64,000 nucleotides of DNA from Hymenobacter convexus (GCF_030580955.1 NZ_JAUQON010000004.1:310001-374000); one strand, 5' to 3'. Shown: positions 9,282 to 18,296, numbered from the stretch's first letter. The notes: generated by a model from the sequence alone, not told the origin. A program made the numbers and translations.

Positions 9282-10373
9282 ATGAACGAACAAATCGCCC
9301 ACCTGCTCTCGCATTTTCCCGGTATTTTCACGGGCCTGGCCGTGCTGCTGGGGGCTTTGGCCGCGGGCCTGGCAGCCAAGCTGACGCTGTTTGGCCTGCT
9401 GCGGGCCTACGACCGGCGCGAAAACTCGTCACTGGCCCGCTCGGTGGGCCGGCACCTGCGCCGGGCCAGCGCGCTGTTTCTGCCGGTGCTGGCCGTATCG
9501 CTGGTGCTGCCGCTGGTGCCGCTGCCGCCCAAGCCGTTCGAGGTGCTGCGCCGCGTGGTGGAGTTCGTGCTGATTCTCAGCTTTGCCTGGGGCCTCATCA
9601 AAACCCTGGACGTGCTCCAGGACTGGGTGCAGGGCCGCTACCACATCGAAACCGCCGACAACCTGCGCGTGCGCAAGCTGTTCACCCAGCTGCAGTTTTT
9701 GAAAAAGCTGGCCGCCTCGCTCATCGCCTTCGTGGCCGTGGGCCTGGTGTTGATGAGCTTCGAAACGGTGCGCCGCCTGGGCACGGGCCTGCTCACCTCG
9801 GCCGGCATTGCCAGCGTCATTGTGGGCTTCGCGGCCCAGCGCTCCATCAGCAACCTGCTGGCCGGCTTCCAGATTGCCTTCACCCAGCCCATCCGCATCG
9901 ACGACGTGCTGGTGGTGGAGGGCGAATGGGGACGCGTGGAGGAAATCACCTTTACCTACGTCGTGCTCCGCATATGGGACGAGCGCCGCCTGGTGCTGCC
10001 GCTCAACTACTTCATCGAAAAGCCTTTCCAGAACTGGACGCGCACCAGCTCCCGCCTCACGGGCGTCGTGTTTCTGTATGCCGACTACACCGTGCCCGTC
10101 GGGCCGCTGCGCGCCGAGCTGCGCCGCGTGCTGGAGGCGCACCCGCTCTGGGACCAGCGCGTGTGCACACTGCAAGTCACCGACTCGAAGGAGCACACCG
10201 TGGAGCTGCGCGCCCTGGTGAGCGCCGCCAACGCCAGCAACCTCTGGGACCTGCGTTGCGCCGTGCGCGAGGAGCTGGTGGCCTATTTGCAGCGCGAGCA
10301 CCCCGGCAGCCTCCCGCGCACCCGGGCCGTGCTGGAGCCGGCCTCATCCCCGGGCATCGGCCCGCTGGCCTGA
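9282..10373 (+). CDS. MscS-family mechanosensitive ion channel
   Basis: The start was set at ATG 9282 (MNEQIAHLLSHF); the 33 codons upstream are GC-rich and Pro/Gly-rich, unlike a real N-terminus. Four or five membrane helices (to about residue 180) end in the pore-lining helix with LLTSAGIASVIVGFAAQRSISNL. This is followed by the MscS beta domain (IRIDDVLVVEGEWGRVEEI) and a cytoplasmic C-terminal domain. The predicted role is release of solutes on hypo-osmotic shock. At 363 residues it is in the range of the shorter MscS homologues. Confidence 0.9.
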   Translation: MNEQIAHLLSHFPGIFTGLAVLLGALAAGLAAKLTLFGLLRAYDRRENSSLARSVGRHLRRASALFLPVLAVSLVLPLVPLPPKPFEVLRRVVEFVLILSFAWGLIKTLDVLQDWVQGRYHIETADNLRVRKLFTQLQFLKKLAASLIAFVAVGLVLMSFETVRRLGTGLLTSAGIASVIVGFAAQRSISNLLAGFQIAFTQPIRIDDVLVVEGEWGRVEEITFTYVVLRIWDERRLVLPLNYFIEKPFQNWTRTSSRLTGVVFLYADYTVPVGPLRAELRRVLEAHPLWDQRVCTLQVTDSKEHTVELRALVSAANASNLWDLRCAVREELVAYLQREHPGSLPRTRAVLEPASSPGIGPLA

Positions 10374-10380
10374 AGCTGGG

Positions 10381-10983
10381 TCAGGACGCGTCGGGGCCGG
10401 GCTTCCAGCGCACCTGGCGGGCCCAGCACTCGGCGGCCTGGTAGATGAGGTGAAAAACCGGTTCCTTCAGGAAGAGGTAGCCGTCGATGCTTTCGGGAAA
10501 TACCGCGGCGGCGCGGCTTTTCAGCATTTCGTATTCCTGCCGGGCCGGGGCATTGGCCCGCAGGTAGTCGCGAAACAGCAGCGCAAACCGGGCATTGAAG
10601 CGCCCGGCCTCCCGCACGTGGAGGTGGGTGCGCCGCCCGCCCAGCGGCTCGCGGAGGTAGAGCTTGCGCAGCTCCGGCGATTGCTCCGGCAGGCCGTGGT
10701 AAATGTCGTATTCGAAGGCGCCCTGCCGGAAACCGGCCTGCCAGAGCGGGTGTGTCAGCTCGGCTACGTCGTCCAGGTTCGCCACCGTCACTTGAATATC
10801 GATAACGTCTTTGGCGCTCAGCCCGGGCACGGCCGTGGAGCCAATGTGGTCGATGCGCGTAAGGGCCGGGCCCGCCGCCGCCCGGATGCGCCGGGCTATT
10901 TCGGCGTACTCAGCGGCCCAGGCGGCCTGGTAGGGCAGCAGCACCACGGGCCTCGATTTCTGAAATACCTGCGCGGGAAGCAT
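10381..10983 (-). CDS. GrpB/UPF0157 family protein (nucleotidyltransferase fold)
   Basis: ATG 10983 (MLPAQVFQKSRPVVLLPY) was chosen over upstream in-frame codons that encode an unrelated Cys-rich leader. The segment RIDHIGSTAVPGLSAKDVIDIQV is the signature of the GrpB/UPF0157 family, a branch of the nucleotidyltransferase fold, with the later THLHVRE and FRDYLRANAP conserved too. The biochemical role of the family is unclear; fusions to dephospho-CoA kinase are known elsewhere. It faces the mscS-like gene end to end with a 7 bp gap. Confidence 0.88.
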   Translation of the reverse strand: MLPAQVFQKSRPVVLLPYQAAWAAEYAEIARRIRAAAGPALTRIDHIGSTAVPGLSAKDVIDIQVTVANLDDVAELTHPLWQAGFRQGAFEYDIYHGLPEQSPELRKLYLREPLGGRRTHLHVREAGRFNARFALLFRDYLRANAPARQEYEMLKSRAAAVFPESIDGYLFLKEPVFHLIYQAAECWARQVRWKPGPDAS

Positions 10984-11135
10984 ATTCTTGGTTTGGCATT
11001 TAAACTTACATAAAAAACCGTTCCGACAGTTTTTAAAACATTGAAGCCTGGCTTGTACCTGCGCGTCAGGTCGAGCTTGCCAGGACTTCACGCGCTGGTA
11101 GAAACGACCTCCGCCTCGCCCCCGCTCTTCTCGCG

Positions 11136-11954
11136 CTACTGCGCCAAAAACCGCGACACGGCCTCGTTCATTTCAGCCTTCTGGCTTTCGGTGCCGCCGT
11201 CCCACATGTCGTTGTGAATGGTGTGCGGCAAGGGCACTATCATGGTGCCGTATTGCTGCTGCTCGGCGGGCGTGGGCAGCACGCCGGGGTCGGGCACCTG
11301 GTCGCTGGAACGCAGCAGCAGCACCCGCGGCTGGCGCGCCCGCGGCAGCGGCACCCGCCGGTTGTCGAGCGAGATGACCCGTTCGACGCGCGCCAGGTGC
11401 TCGGCGGCGTAGAGCATCGACACGTCGCCGCCGTTGGAATGGCCGGCCAGCAGCAGGCGGCTGAAATCGATGCCGGGGTAGCGCTGCCGCAGCTCCCGGC
11501 GCACAAATTCAATGTTTTGCACGCCCCGCTCCCACATGGGCCGCCGCACCACGCTGATGACGCCGGTAGTGGGCATGGGGGCATCGGTGGGCAGCTCCTG
11601 CTGAATGCTGGCCACTAAGTAGCCGTGCGCCACCAGGTTGCGGGCCAGAAAGGTGTAGCCGGTGCAGGTGCCGCCGTAGCCGTGGCTGAAAATGGCGGCC
11701 TTCAGGGCCGGGCGCGGGTCCCGGGCAGCGGGCTCGTACACCATCACGGGCACGGCGCGCTGGCGGGCGGCGTCAAACAGCTCGAGGCGGGTGCTGAGCA
11801 GGCTGTCGGTGCGGACGGGCGCGGCCATGCCGCTGGCAGCCGACTGCCGGGCCGTGGGGTTGCCGCTCATGCAGCCGGTGGCCAGCAGCCCCAGCGTGGC
11901 CCCCAGAACGGTTCTCAGCAAGGGGCGAGGGATTAATCGGTTACGGGCGGCCAT
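11136..11954 (-). CDS. Alpha/beta-hydrolase lipoprotein
   Basis: This 272-residue protein has a lipobox (LATGC, Cys28), an alpha/beta-hydrolase oxyanion region (IFSHGYGGTCTGY, about 88-100) and the nucleophile elbow GHSNGG (Ser173). D196 in ISLDNRR and a histidine in LPHTIHNDMWDGG may complete the triad. It resembles PAF-acetylhydrolase and dienelactone hydrolase-like esterases. Anchoring by lipid suggests action at the envelope. It begins 1 bp after the stop of the upstream gene (11956-13515), so the two are almost certainly one operon. Confidence 0.82.
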   Translation of the reverse strand: MAARNRLIPRPLLRTVLGATLGLLATGCMSGNPTARQSAASGMAAPVRTDSLLSTRLELFDAARQRAVPVMVYEPAARDPRPALKAAIFSHGYGGTCTGYTFLARNLVAHGYLVASIQQELPTDAPMPTTGVISVVRRPMWERGVQNIEFVRRELRQRYPGIDFSRLLLAGHSNGGDVSMLYAAEHLARVERVISLDNRRVPLPRARQPRVLLLRSSDQVPDPGVLPTPAEQQQYGTMIVPLPHTIHNDMWDGGTESQKAEMNEAVSRFLAQ

Positions 11955-11955
11955 C

Positions 11956-13515
11956 TCAGATATTGAGCTTCACCAGCTTGAGGTTCACCTGGTTTTGCTT
12001 GCTGAGGTAGTCCACCAGCATCACGTAGCCGGGCTTGGCGGGATACACGTAGGCGGCGGTGGCCAGGGCGTTGGCCTCCACGCGGTCGACGGCGAAAGGA
12101 GTCCCATCGCCAAACCCCACGGTGCCGAACACTTTTTTGGTGTCTTCGCCCTTTTCCTTATCGTAGTTGATGTAGACCGAATTGAAGGCCGTGCCGGCGC
12201 TGTTGCGCTGCGTAAACTGGTAGTCGAAGCCGTGAAACGTCTTCATGTACTGGCCCACGGTGCCCGTGCCGCTGTAGCCCACGCCCCCGTTCAGGCGCAC
12301 CACCGAGTGGTCTTTGGGGCTGCTTTTCACCCCGCGCAAGCCGTCCTGCGGGTCGAGCACGAACAGGAGCATGTCGCCCACCTGCCCCGCCACCAGCGAA
12401 TTGCCCACCAGAAACGAGGCCTTGCCGCCCAGGCCGGCCGCCACTTTGTACTGCTCGGCCACCACGTAGGTGTTGCCGTTGGCGCCCTTGTTCACGCCGT
12501 GGATGAAGTTGACGTAGCCGTCGGCGGCCGTGGCGCGGGGCGCGGGCGGCAAGGCCGGCTGCACATCCTTGTCCCAAGCAATGTATTTGGTGTTGCGCAC
12601 CTTGCCGTCTTCGCCGAAATGCCGCACGAAGAACCCCAGGCTTTTATCGACCAACGCTTTATCATCCGGCCGGTAATATTCGCCCACAGCGATAAATTCG
12701 TGCTTGGCCGGGTCGTAAGAAAAGGTATTCAGCGACAATTGTTCGGTTTTGCCGTTGGAAATGGGCTGGTCGAGCACCTTGCGGCCGGTTTCGATATCGA
12801 AGGCAATCATGTAGCCGGTAATCTCGCGGGAGCGGTAGCCCGGGCGGCGCGTGAGGGTGCCCACCAGGTACTTATCGCTGGCATCGGTGAGGGTGAGGGC
12901 TTCATAGGTGTTGATTTTGGGGTCGGAAGCGGCGCGCCACTTCAGCTTAAGCTGGCTGTCGTACATCTCCAGGCCGTAGCGGTCGAGCTTGGCGCGGTCG
13001 AGGCCGTTGCGCACGAAGCCCTTGCCGGGCACGGGCAGCAGGCTCAGCAGCCCGTAGGCGTTGGTGGCTTCGATGGACTTGTGCGCGTCGCCCGAGATGA
13101 GCGAGGCTTCAATCAAATTGACGTCGGGGATGATGACCTCGCCGGTTTTTTGCAGGTTGGTGTCGTAGGCCTCCAGTTCCAGGTCGTTGGTTTTGAGGTT
13201 GCGGAAGTAGAACACGAACGTATTGCCGTTGAAGGCGTTGCGCAGGTACTCGTAGCGTTCGGCCGGCTTTTGAATGGTTACGCTGGATACTTTGCCCAGG
13301 TCCTGGTCGTAGAAATCGAGGCGGTAGTTGTCGTTTTTGCGGTCGGCGCGGTCGGTTTTGGCATAAAGCAGGTAGCCGCGCACCTCTTTGTCGGCATAAA
13401 TCGGCGAGATGGCCGAGCGGCTCATCTGCGAAACCCCGTTCAGGGCCACGGTCTGGCCCCAACTCAGCAGCGGGCCAGCCACGGCCGCCGCCAAAAACAT
13501 GTAAAAACGACGCAT
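11956..13515 (-). CDS. Exported protein of unknown function
   Basis: ATG 13515 begins a signal peptide (MRRFYMFLAAAVAGPLLSWG). The 519-residue protein is dominated by beta-strand repeats in which long stretches describe alternating hydrophobic strands and Lys/Asp turns, like a WD or beta-propeller-like or large beta-sandwich protein. I recognise no catalytic motif and cannot name the family, though proteins of this look occur in other Bacteroidota. It is the first gene of a two-gene unit with the lipoprotein hydrolase downstream, so the products may work together in the periplasm. Confidence 0.75.
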   Translation of the reverse strand: MRRFYMFLAAAVAGPLLSWGQTVALNGVSQMSRSAISPIYADKEVRGYLLYAKTDRADRKNDNYRLDFYDQDLGKVSSVTIQKPAERYEYLRNAFNGNTFVFYFRNLKTNDLELEAYDTNLQKTGEVIIPDVNLIEASLISGDAHKSIEATNAYGLLSLLPVPGKGFVRNGLDRAKLDRYGLEMYDSQLKLKWRAASDPKINTYEALTLTDASDKYLVGTLTRRPGYRSREITGYMIAFDIETGRKVLDQPISNGKTEQLSLNTFSYDPAKHEFIAVGEYYRPDDKALVDKSLGFFVRHFGEDGKVRNTKYIAWDKDVQPALPPAPRATAADGYVNFIHGVNKGANGNTYVVAEQYKVAAGLGGKASFLVGNSLVAGQVGDMLLFVLDPQDGLRGVKSSPKDHSVVRLNGGVGYSGTGTVGQYMKTFHGFDYQFTQRNSAGTAFNSVYINYDKEKGEDTKKVFGTVGFGDGTPFAVDRVEANALATAAYVYPAKPGYVMLVDYLSKQNQVNLKLVKLNI

Positions 13516-13541
13516 TCCGGAAAAGCAAAGATTTAGGCGAG

Positions 13542-13572
13542 GCAAGATAGTGCCTTCAGCCACTTGCTGCAA
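13542..13572 (-). promoter_or_regulatory. Bacteroidota-type promoter for the 13515 gene
   Basis: On the minus strand TTG (13572-13570), a 20-base spacer and TATCTTGC (13549-13542) fit the -33/-7 pattern TTG-N19-21-TAnnTTTG with two changes in the -7 box. The start codon is about 27 bases downstream. Confidence 0.5.
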
Positions 13573-13697
13573 CCCAGGCAACGGCTGGGCTATGGGGTGC
13601 CCGCTCTTCGTCCGTGCCACACGACTGGCCCACACTCGTGGTTGCTTGCGACCGGCTGGGGGGCTGCAAACGTTCCTACGTTATTAGGCACAAAAAA

Positions 13698-13723
13698 ACG
13701 CCAGGCCGCGCGGCCTGGCGTTT
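13698..13723 (-). terminator. Intrinsic terminator after the oxidoreductase gene
   Basis: A perfect GC-rich 13-base stem (AACGCCAGGCCGC with its inverted copy) is followed on the minus strand by a run of seven T. It lies 27 bases past the stop at 13750 and would stop transcription from that gene. Confidence 0.8.
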
Positions 13724-13749
13724 TCGGTTTGACCGTTTTCAGCAACGGG

Positions 13750-14475
13750 CTATTTCAGCTGGATGCCCTGGGCGGCCATGGCTTCTTCCTGCTTGGCGTG
13801 GTTGGCCTTGTACTCGGCGTGCTGGGCCTCGGTGCGCTTGGGGCCGAGGCTGGCGAAATGCTCGCGCAGCTTGTCGGCGGGCAGGTCGGCGCCGTAGGAC
13901 GGGGTGCCGGGCTGCTGGCGCCACGATTCGTGCAGGGTGCCGTCGTCCACGGCGTCGAAGCCCAGCTCTTCGACCAGGGCCATTACTTTTTGCTTGGCGG
14001 CAGCATCGTCGGAGGCCACGGGCAGGGCAATGCGGCCGGGCGTGCCGGCGGGCACACCTTTGTTCTGCAGGTGGTCGGCGTAGATGTTGTTGAACACCTT
14101 CACCACCGGGCGGCCCAGGTGCTGCTGCACCCACTCGCTTTCGGTAAGGTCGCCGGTTTCGAGCTCGGCGATTTTGCCGTCGCGCAGCATGGGGTAGTAG
14201 TTGCTGGTGTCGACGATGGGCACCTCGGCCGGCACGCCCGTGAACAGGTCTTTGGGCAGGTCGGGGATGTTTTTCAGCGGGATGGTGACCACGATGAGGT
14301 CGGCGCCTTTGGCGGCTTCTTCGGCGGTGACGGGGGTGGCGCCGGTTTTCTGGGCTACGTCGCCCAGGGTTTCGGGGCCGCGGGAGTTGGCTATTTTAAC
14401 CGAGTGGCCGAGGCTGACGAGCCGTACGGCGAGGGCGCTGCCGATGTGGCCGGCCCCGATGATTCCAATGTTCAT
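13750..14475 (-). CDS. F420-dependent NADP oxidoreductase-like protein
   Basis: The N-terminal MNIGIIGAGHIGSALAVRLVSLGHSV is a Rossmann dinucleotide-binding loop (GxGxxG), followed by IANSRGPE, which suits NADP binding. The segment VDTSNYYPMLRDGKI and the helical C-terminal part match the NADPH-dependent F420 reductase/ProC-like group. Bacteroidota do not usually make F420, so the true partner may be another hydride carrier; that is an inference. At 241 residues it is of normal family length. It is transcribed alone and ends at a clear terminator. Confidence 0.82.
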   Translation of the reverse strand: MNIGIIGAGHIGSALAVRLVSLGHSVKIANSRGPETLGDVAQKTGATPVTAEEAAKGADLIVVTIPLKNIPDLPKDLFTGVPAEVPIVDTSNYYPMLRDGKIAELETGDLTESEWVQQHLGRPVVKVFNNIYADHLQNKGVPAGTPGRIALPVASDDAAAKQKVMALVEELGFDAVDDGTLHESWRQQPGTPSYGADLPADKLREHFASLGPKRTEAQHAEYKANHAKQEEAMAAQGIQLK

Positions 14476-14635
14476 GTTGTGAAAGTTTAGGGGTGTGTGC
14501 GGCGGCGAATTGCTGCCGCAAGTAGCTAAACAGCGGCGGCGGCAAATTGCTTTTTTCGGCTAGAAATAGCACAAGCTGGCAACAGCACCCAGCAGTCAAT
14601 CAGCGCCTTTCGGCGACGCGTTTTATCGCGTCGCG

Positions 14636-15241
14636 TTAACAGGGGCTGAAAAACTCCACCGCCTGCAGGCGGCCTCCCTTAAATAGTAGGATTAAAGCCT
14701 CATCCATTGGCACGCCGTTGTAAAAGAAGGGCAAACTCATTTCTTCGCCGGCCCGGCTTGTGGCGGGCTTATCGGCTTCCTTTGCAGCCTCCGGGAAGTA
14801 GCGCCGAACGTCCTCGAGCGTGGTGTTCTGGTTGAGCACGAGCTTCCCGACTTTGCCCCGGAACTTGCCCGACGTGACATTGAAGCTACACAAAATGGCG
14901 TGGGTGCCGCTCACTTCATACATCGTTTTGCCGTAGTACCAGAAGTCGCCGTTGGGACTGCCCTTTGGCACGGCAAGGCGACTGCCACACTCCACGGCGC
15001 CTTTGGCAATGCTGTCGGGGCGGCCCAGCTGGCGGATGAGTTGCTGGGTGGTCACTTCCTCATCGGGCAGGCCACTGACCGTGACCATGCTTGCCTCAAT
15101 GTGCTCGGGGTTGACGGGCACTGCTGCCACGGACGCTGACGGCGCAGGCACTGCTGTGACAGGGACTTCGGTGGGAACGGCAGGGCTGCTCTGGCAGCCA
15201 GCCAGGAGCAGCATGGGCGCCAGGTGTCGGAAGTGTTTCAT
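14636..15241 (-). CDS. Hypothetical lipoprotein
   Basis: ATG 15241 (preceded by an in-frame GTG) starts a lipoprotein signal (MKHFRHLAPMLLLAGC). A Pro/Val/Ala-rich linker (20-45) precedes a domain of about 150 residues with conserved-looking Cys residues (VECGSRL, AILCSFNV, final SPC) and a segment STLEDVRRYFPEA-like in position. The ITVSGLPDEEV...LIRQLGRPDSI pattern resembles periplasmic proteins that bind small ligands, but I cannot name a family. A neighbouring hypothetical gene lies 55 bp upstream on the same strand. Confidence 0.68.
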   Translation of the reverse strand: MKHFRHLAPMLLLAGCQSSPAVPTEVPVTAVPAPSASVAAVPVNPEHIEASMVTVSGLPDEEVTTQQLIRQLGRPDSIAKGAVECGSRLAVPKGSPNGDFWYYGKTMYEVSGTHAILCSFNVTSGKFRGKVGKLVLNQNTTLEDVRRYFPEAAKEADKPATSRAGEEMSLPFFYNGVPMDEALILLFKGGRLQAVEFFSPC

Positions 15242-15298
15242 CACGAATGGGTAGAACTTGAGTATAACTATTGCTGCGACATAGAAAGGCCCGGCTTG

Positions 15299-15874
15299 TT
15301 ACGCCTGCTCTTCTAAATCCTTGGTAGCAATCCATTCTAGAATTGCCGTGTCTCCCCCACCAATTTCCACCACGCGGCTGCCGTGCATCATTGCCCCCAA
15401 GCCGTGTTCGTCTTCCCAGGTGCAGGCAAACGTGTAGCCGGCGTAGCTTAGTCCGCCTTTGGCCGTTGGGAAGATGGTAATTGCCGTGAGGGTGATGAGT
15501 GATTTCAGGTTGGCGGGCTGCCGGAGGGCAGGCAGGAATTCATCCGCTTCGGCCTCGTCGTACCCATTTTCCTCGCGCCATACCAGGTAGTTATCGGAAT
15601 AGCTCGCAAACAGGGCGTGCAGAATAGCATCACGTACTTCCTCCTGCCGGGCAATTAAGTATTCGAATGCTGCGGCCTGGCTGGGCATCGCCGGGCCGGG
15701 CTCGTCGTTCTCGGTGTTCACCTGGATTTCTACCGTGTCATTGGCGGCACCGGCGCCATTCTGCCACGCCCGCTGGCCGGCCCAGGCCGGCAGTTTCACC
15801 GCTCCAGCCCAATAATAGTCGTCCCATTCAAACGGCGGAAACGGAGGGGCCAGCGTATCGTCGGCAGTCATCAT
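15299..15874 (-). CDS. Hypothetical cytoplasmic protein (possibly DUF6985-like)
   Basis: This acidic 191-residue protein has no signal peptide. The N-terminal third contains a DYYWAGAVKLPAWAG stretch. The C-terminal third contains GYTFACTWEDEHGLGAMMHGSRVVEIGGGD, a pattern I associate with DUF6985-type proteins that often occur as stand-alone cytoplasmic proteins; this match is from memory and not certain. It may be co-transcribed with the lipoprotein gene downstream. Confidence 0.62.
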   Translation of the reverse strand: MMTADDTLAPPFPPFEWDDYYWAGAVKLPAWAGQRAWQNGAGAANDTVEIQVNTENDEPGPAMPSQAAAFEYLIARQEEVRDAILHALFASYSDNYLVWREENGYDEAEADEFLPALRQPANLKSLITLTAITIFPTAKGGLSYAGYTFACTWEDEHGLGAMMHGSRVVEIGGGDTAILEWIATKDLEEQA

Positions 15875-15886
15875 TCAGTGGGCTTT

Positions 15887-15926
15887 TGAAACGTCCTGCT
15901 TCGGCTATGCCCAGCAGGACGTTTCA
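15887..15926 (-). terminator. Hairpin downstream of hutU
   Basis: A perfect 14-base stem (TGAAACGTCCTGCT with its inverted copy, 12-base loop) lies 44 bases past the hutU stop and 13 bases before the next gene. It lacks a T-run on either side, so it may be a weak terminator or an mRNA 3' end stabiliser. Confidence 0.55.
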
Positions 15927-15969
15927 CCATAACATTTTTATTTACTGACAAATACAGCCTTTCGTCCCT

Positions 15970-17748
15970 CTATTTCAGCCCCGGAATTTTCGCGCCGCGC
16001 TCGCGGGCCACGTCCTGGGCCAGCTCGTAGCCGGCGTCGGCATGGCGGAAAATGCCCATGCCGGGGTCGGTGGTGAGGACGCGGCGCAGGCGCTCGGCTT
16101 TTTCGGGGGTGCCGGTGGCTACTATCACCATGCCGGAGTGGGTGCTGTTGCCGATGCCCACGCCCCCGCCGTTGTGCAGGCTCACCCAGTCGGCGCCGCT
16201 GGCGCAGTTAGCCAGCGCATTGAGCAGGGGCCAGTCGGCCACGGCATCGGAGCCGTCCTTCATGCCTTCGGTTTCGCGGTTGGGCGAGGCCACCGAGCCG
16301 CAGTCAAGGTGGTCGCGGCCGATGACGATGGGGGCCGAGACTTCGCCCCGCGCCACCAGGTCGTTGATGACGAGGCCGAACTTCTCGCGTTCGCCGTAGC
16401 CCAGCCAGCACACCCGGGCCGGCAGGCCAATGAAGGGCACTTTGGCCTGGGCCTTCTCAATCCAGCGGGCCAGCAGCTTGTTGTCGGGGAAGGTTTCGAG
16501 CAGGGCGCGGTCGATGCGCAGAATGTCCTGCGGGTCGCCGGAGAGGGCCGCCCAGCGGAAGGGCCCCTTGCCCTCGCAAAACAGCGGGCGGATGTAGCCG
16601 GGCACGAAGCCGGGGTACAGGAACTGGCCGGCTTCGTCGCGCACGTTCAGGCCACCTTTCTCGGCCTGGCCGCGCAGGTTGTTGCCGTAGTCCACGGCGA
16701 TGGTGCCGCGGCGCTGCATCTCCAGAATGGCCTCGACGTGCTTCACGATGGAGGCCAGGGCCTGACGCTTGAACTCCTCGGGGTTAGCCGTTTTCAAGGC
16801 CAGCACCTCCCCTATTTCACCTTCGGGAATGTAGTCCATCAGGTCGTGGGCCGAGGTCTGGTCGGTTACGATTTCGGCCTGGAAACCCAGCTCCAGCAGG
16901 CGGGGCAGGATGGTGGCGGCGTTGCCGGTGAGGCCTACGGACCAGCCTTTACCGTCGGCTTTGGCGCGTTCGCAGAGCTCCAGGGCGTGGGTGAGGTCGC
17001 GGGCCTGCTCGTCGACGTAGCCTTCGCGCACTTTTTGCTTCACCCGCTCGTCAATCGGCTCAATGACGAGACAGACGCCGTCGTTCATGGTCACGGCCAG
17101 GGGCTGCGCGCCGCTCATGCCGCCCAGGCCGGCCGTGAGGGTGATGGTGCCGCGCAGGCTGCCGCCGAAATGCTTATCGGCCATCGCGGCAAACGTCTCG
17201 TAGGTGCCCTGCAAAATGCCCTGGGTAGCGATGTAAATCCAGGACCCGGCCGTCATCTGGCCGTACATCATCAGGCCCATTTTGTCGAGCTCGTCGAAGT
17301 ATTCTTGGGTGCTCCAGGCGGGCACGATGTTGCTATTGGCGATAAGCACGCGGGGCGCGTGGGGCCAGGTTTTGAGCACGCCCACGGCCTTGCCGCTCTG
17401 CACCAGCATGGTTTCGTCGGCTTCCAATTCCTTGAGGGTTTTGACGATGGTCTGGTACTCCTTCCAGTTGCGGGCGGCGCGGCCGGCCCCGCCGTACACA
17501 ATCAGCTCATCATACACCAGCGACACGGCGGGGTCGAGGTTGTTTTCCAGCATGCGCAGGGCCGCTTCGGCTTCCCAGGTTTTGCAGCGTAGCTCGGTGC
17601 CGTGCTTGGCCTTCACTGTTTCTGCGGGCTTGAACTCGTAGAACATCGGGCGCTTGCCGTCGTGCTTTGCTGCGGGCACGCCGGTGGCGGTGGAGAGGGA
17701 ATTGGCTTCGAGGTTGAGCTCGGCGGTTGGGGAAGCGGTGGGCGTCAT
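15970..17748 (-). CDS. hutU: Urocanate hydratase
   Basis: The 592-residue enzyme converts urocanate to 4-imidazolone-5-propanoate, the second step of histidine breakdown. Signature parts are the NAD-binding [14 protein letters not shown] (tight NAD+ serves as electrophile), the conserved Cys in [33 protein letters not shown] and [13 protein letters not shown]. The start at ATG 17748 precedes a 30-residue extension before the conserved PMFYEFKP; the open frame continues upstream through a palindromic repeat, which is not coding. No other hut genes (hutH, hutI, hutG or ftcD) are adjacent, so the pathway is split in this genome. A TATCTTCG box about 20 bases upstream of the ATG could be the promoter -7 element. 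Confidence 0.97.
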   Translation of the reverse strand: MTPTASPTAELNLEANSLSTATGVPAAKHDGKRPMFYEFKPAETVKAKHGTELRCKTWEAEAALRMLENNLDPAVSLVYDELIVYGGAGRAARNWKEYQTIVKTLKELEADETMLVQSGKAVGVLKTWPHAPRVLIANSNIVPAWSTQEYFDELDKMGLMMYGQMTAGSWIYIATQGILQGTYETFAAMADKHFGGSLRGTITLTAGLGGMSGAQPLAVTMNDGVCLVIEPIDERVKQKVREGYVDEQARDLTHALELCERAKADGKGWSVGLTGNAATILPRLLELGFQAEIVTDQTSAHDLMDYIPEGEIGEVLALKTANPEEFKRQALASIVKHVEAILEMQRRGTIAVDYGNNLRGQAEKGGLNVRDEAGQFLYPGFVPGYIRPLFCEGKGPFRWAALSGDPQDILRIDRALLETFPDNKLLARWIEKAQAKVPFIGLPARVCWLGYGEREKFGLVINDLVARGEVSAPIVIGRDHLDCGSVASPNRETEGMKDGSDAVADWPLLNALANCASGADWVSLHNGGGVGIGNSTHSGMVIVATGTPEKAERLRRVLTTDPGMGIFRHADAGYELAQDVARERGAKIPGLK

Positions 17749-17786
17749 CGGGGGGTGGTTTGGGTGGTGTGGCGAAGATAGGAAAA

Positions 17787-17880
17787 TGTAGCGTGGACTC
17801 TGCGAGTCCGCGTATGGTCGCTTCGGCTGCTCCTTCCGTACAACTTCGACCAAACGCGGACTCGCAGAGTCCACGCTACA
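17787..17880. repeat. Perfect 27-bp inverted repeat between hutU and the rof-like gene
   Basis: Arms at 17787-17813 and 17854-17880 are exact inverted copies beginning TGTAGCGTGGACTCTGCGAG, and a TGGTCG/CGACCA pair extends the pairing. The loop is about 25 bases. It belongs to a different sequence class from the GTCAT-type elements in this window and fills most of the divergent region between the two start codons. Confidence 0.85.
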
Positions 17881-17889
17881 GCCCTTGCC

Positions 17890-18162
17890 ATGAGCCCCGA
17901 CTACACCCCCATCGACTGCAACTACTACGACCTGCTGGAAGCCGCCGCCACCCAACGCCGCCGCGTCGACCTGCAGTATTTCAACGACCTGCGCCAGCTC
18001 TGCCTGGGCTCGGGCGTGATTGATACGCTCTTCGTCCGCGATAAAGTGGAGTACATGCGCCTGAAATCGGGCGAGGAAATCCGGCTCGACCACCTCATCC
18101 GGCTCGACGACAAGCCGGCTCCCGGCTACGCCGATTACCCCGATTTCAGCTGCGGCTGCTGA
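17890..18162 (+). CDS. Rof-like Rho-binding antiterminator
   Basis: The 90-residue protein reads [15 protein letters not shown] near its start, closely matching the start of E. coli Rof/YaeO (YQPINCDDYDNLELA). It continues with a beta-barrel pattern ending [21 protein letters not shown], as in the C-terminal strands of Rof. Rof binds the primary RNA site of transcription terminator Rho and blocks termination. The C-terminal CGC is an addition. The start codon is 9 bases after the palindromic repeat. The family match is from sequence pattern; function in this phylum is inferred. Confidence 0.72.
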   Translation: MSPDYTPIDCNYYDLLEAAATQRRRVDLQYFNDLRQLCLGSGVIDTLFVRDKVEYMRLKSGEEIRLDHLIRLDDKPAPGYADYPDFSCGC

Positions 18163-18189
18163 GGCAATCGGTTAGAGAGCACCGTTTGT

Positions 18190-18282
18190 ACGTCATGCGG
18201 AACGCAGCCGAAGCATCTCCACCACGCGAGTAAATGATTTACTTCGGCGGTAGAGATGCTTCGGCTGCGTTCCGCATGACGT
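18190..18282. repeat. GTCATGC-type palindromic element
   Basis: Arms begin ACGTCATGCGGAACGCAGCC and pair over about 38 bases. The loop carries the conserved inner palindrome AGTAAATGATTTACT. It lies between the convergent ends of the rof-like gene and the DUF4097 gene. Confidence 0.85.
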
Positions 18283-18296
18283 GCTTTTAGGCAGTG

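Noticed and set aside
11692..13536. Long open frame on the plus strand opposite the hydrolase and unknown exported protein genes
   Set aside because: It is the antisense shadow of two genes with signal peptides and clear motifs; its composition (Val/Gly/His/Ala-rich) is typical of frames opposite GC-rich genes.
16042..17592. Long plus-strand open frame opposite hutU
   Set aside because: hutU is certain and occupies the other strand; the frame has no recognisable domain and shows the same His/Val/Gly-rich bias.
17749..18093. N-terminal extension of urocanate hydratase through the palindrome and rof-like gene
   Set aside because: The added residues lie opposite the rof-like gene and within a repeat; the family begins shortly before PMFYEFKP.
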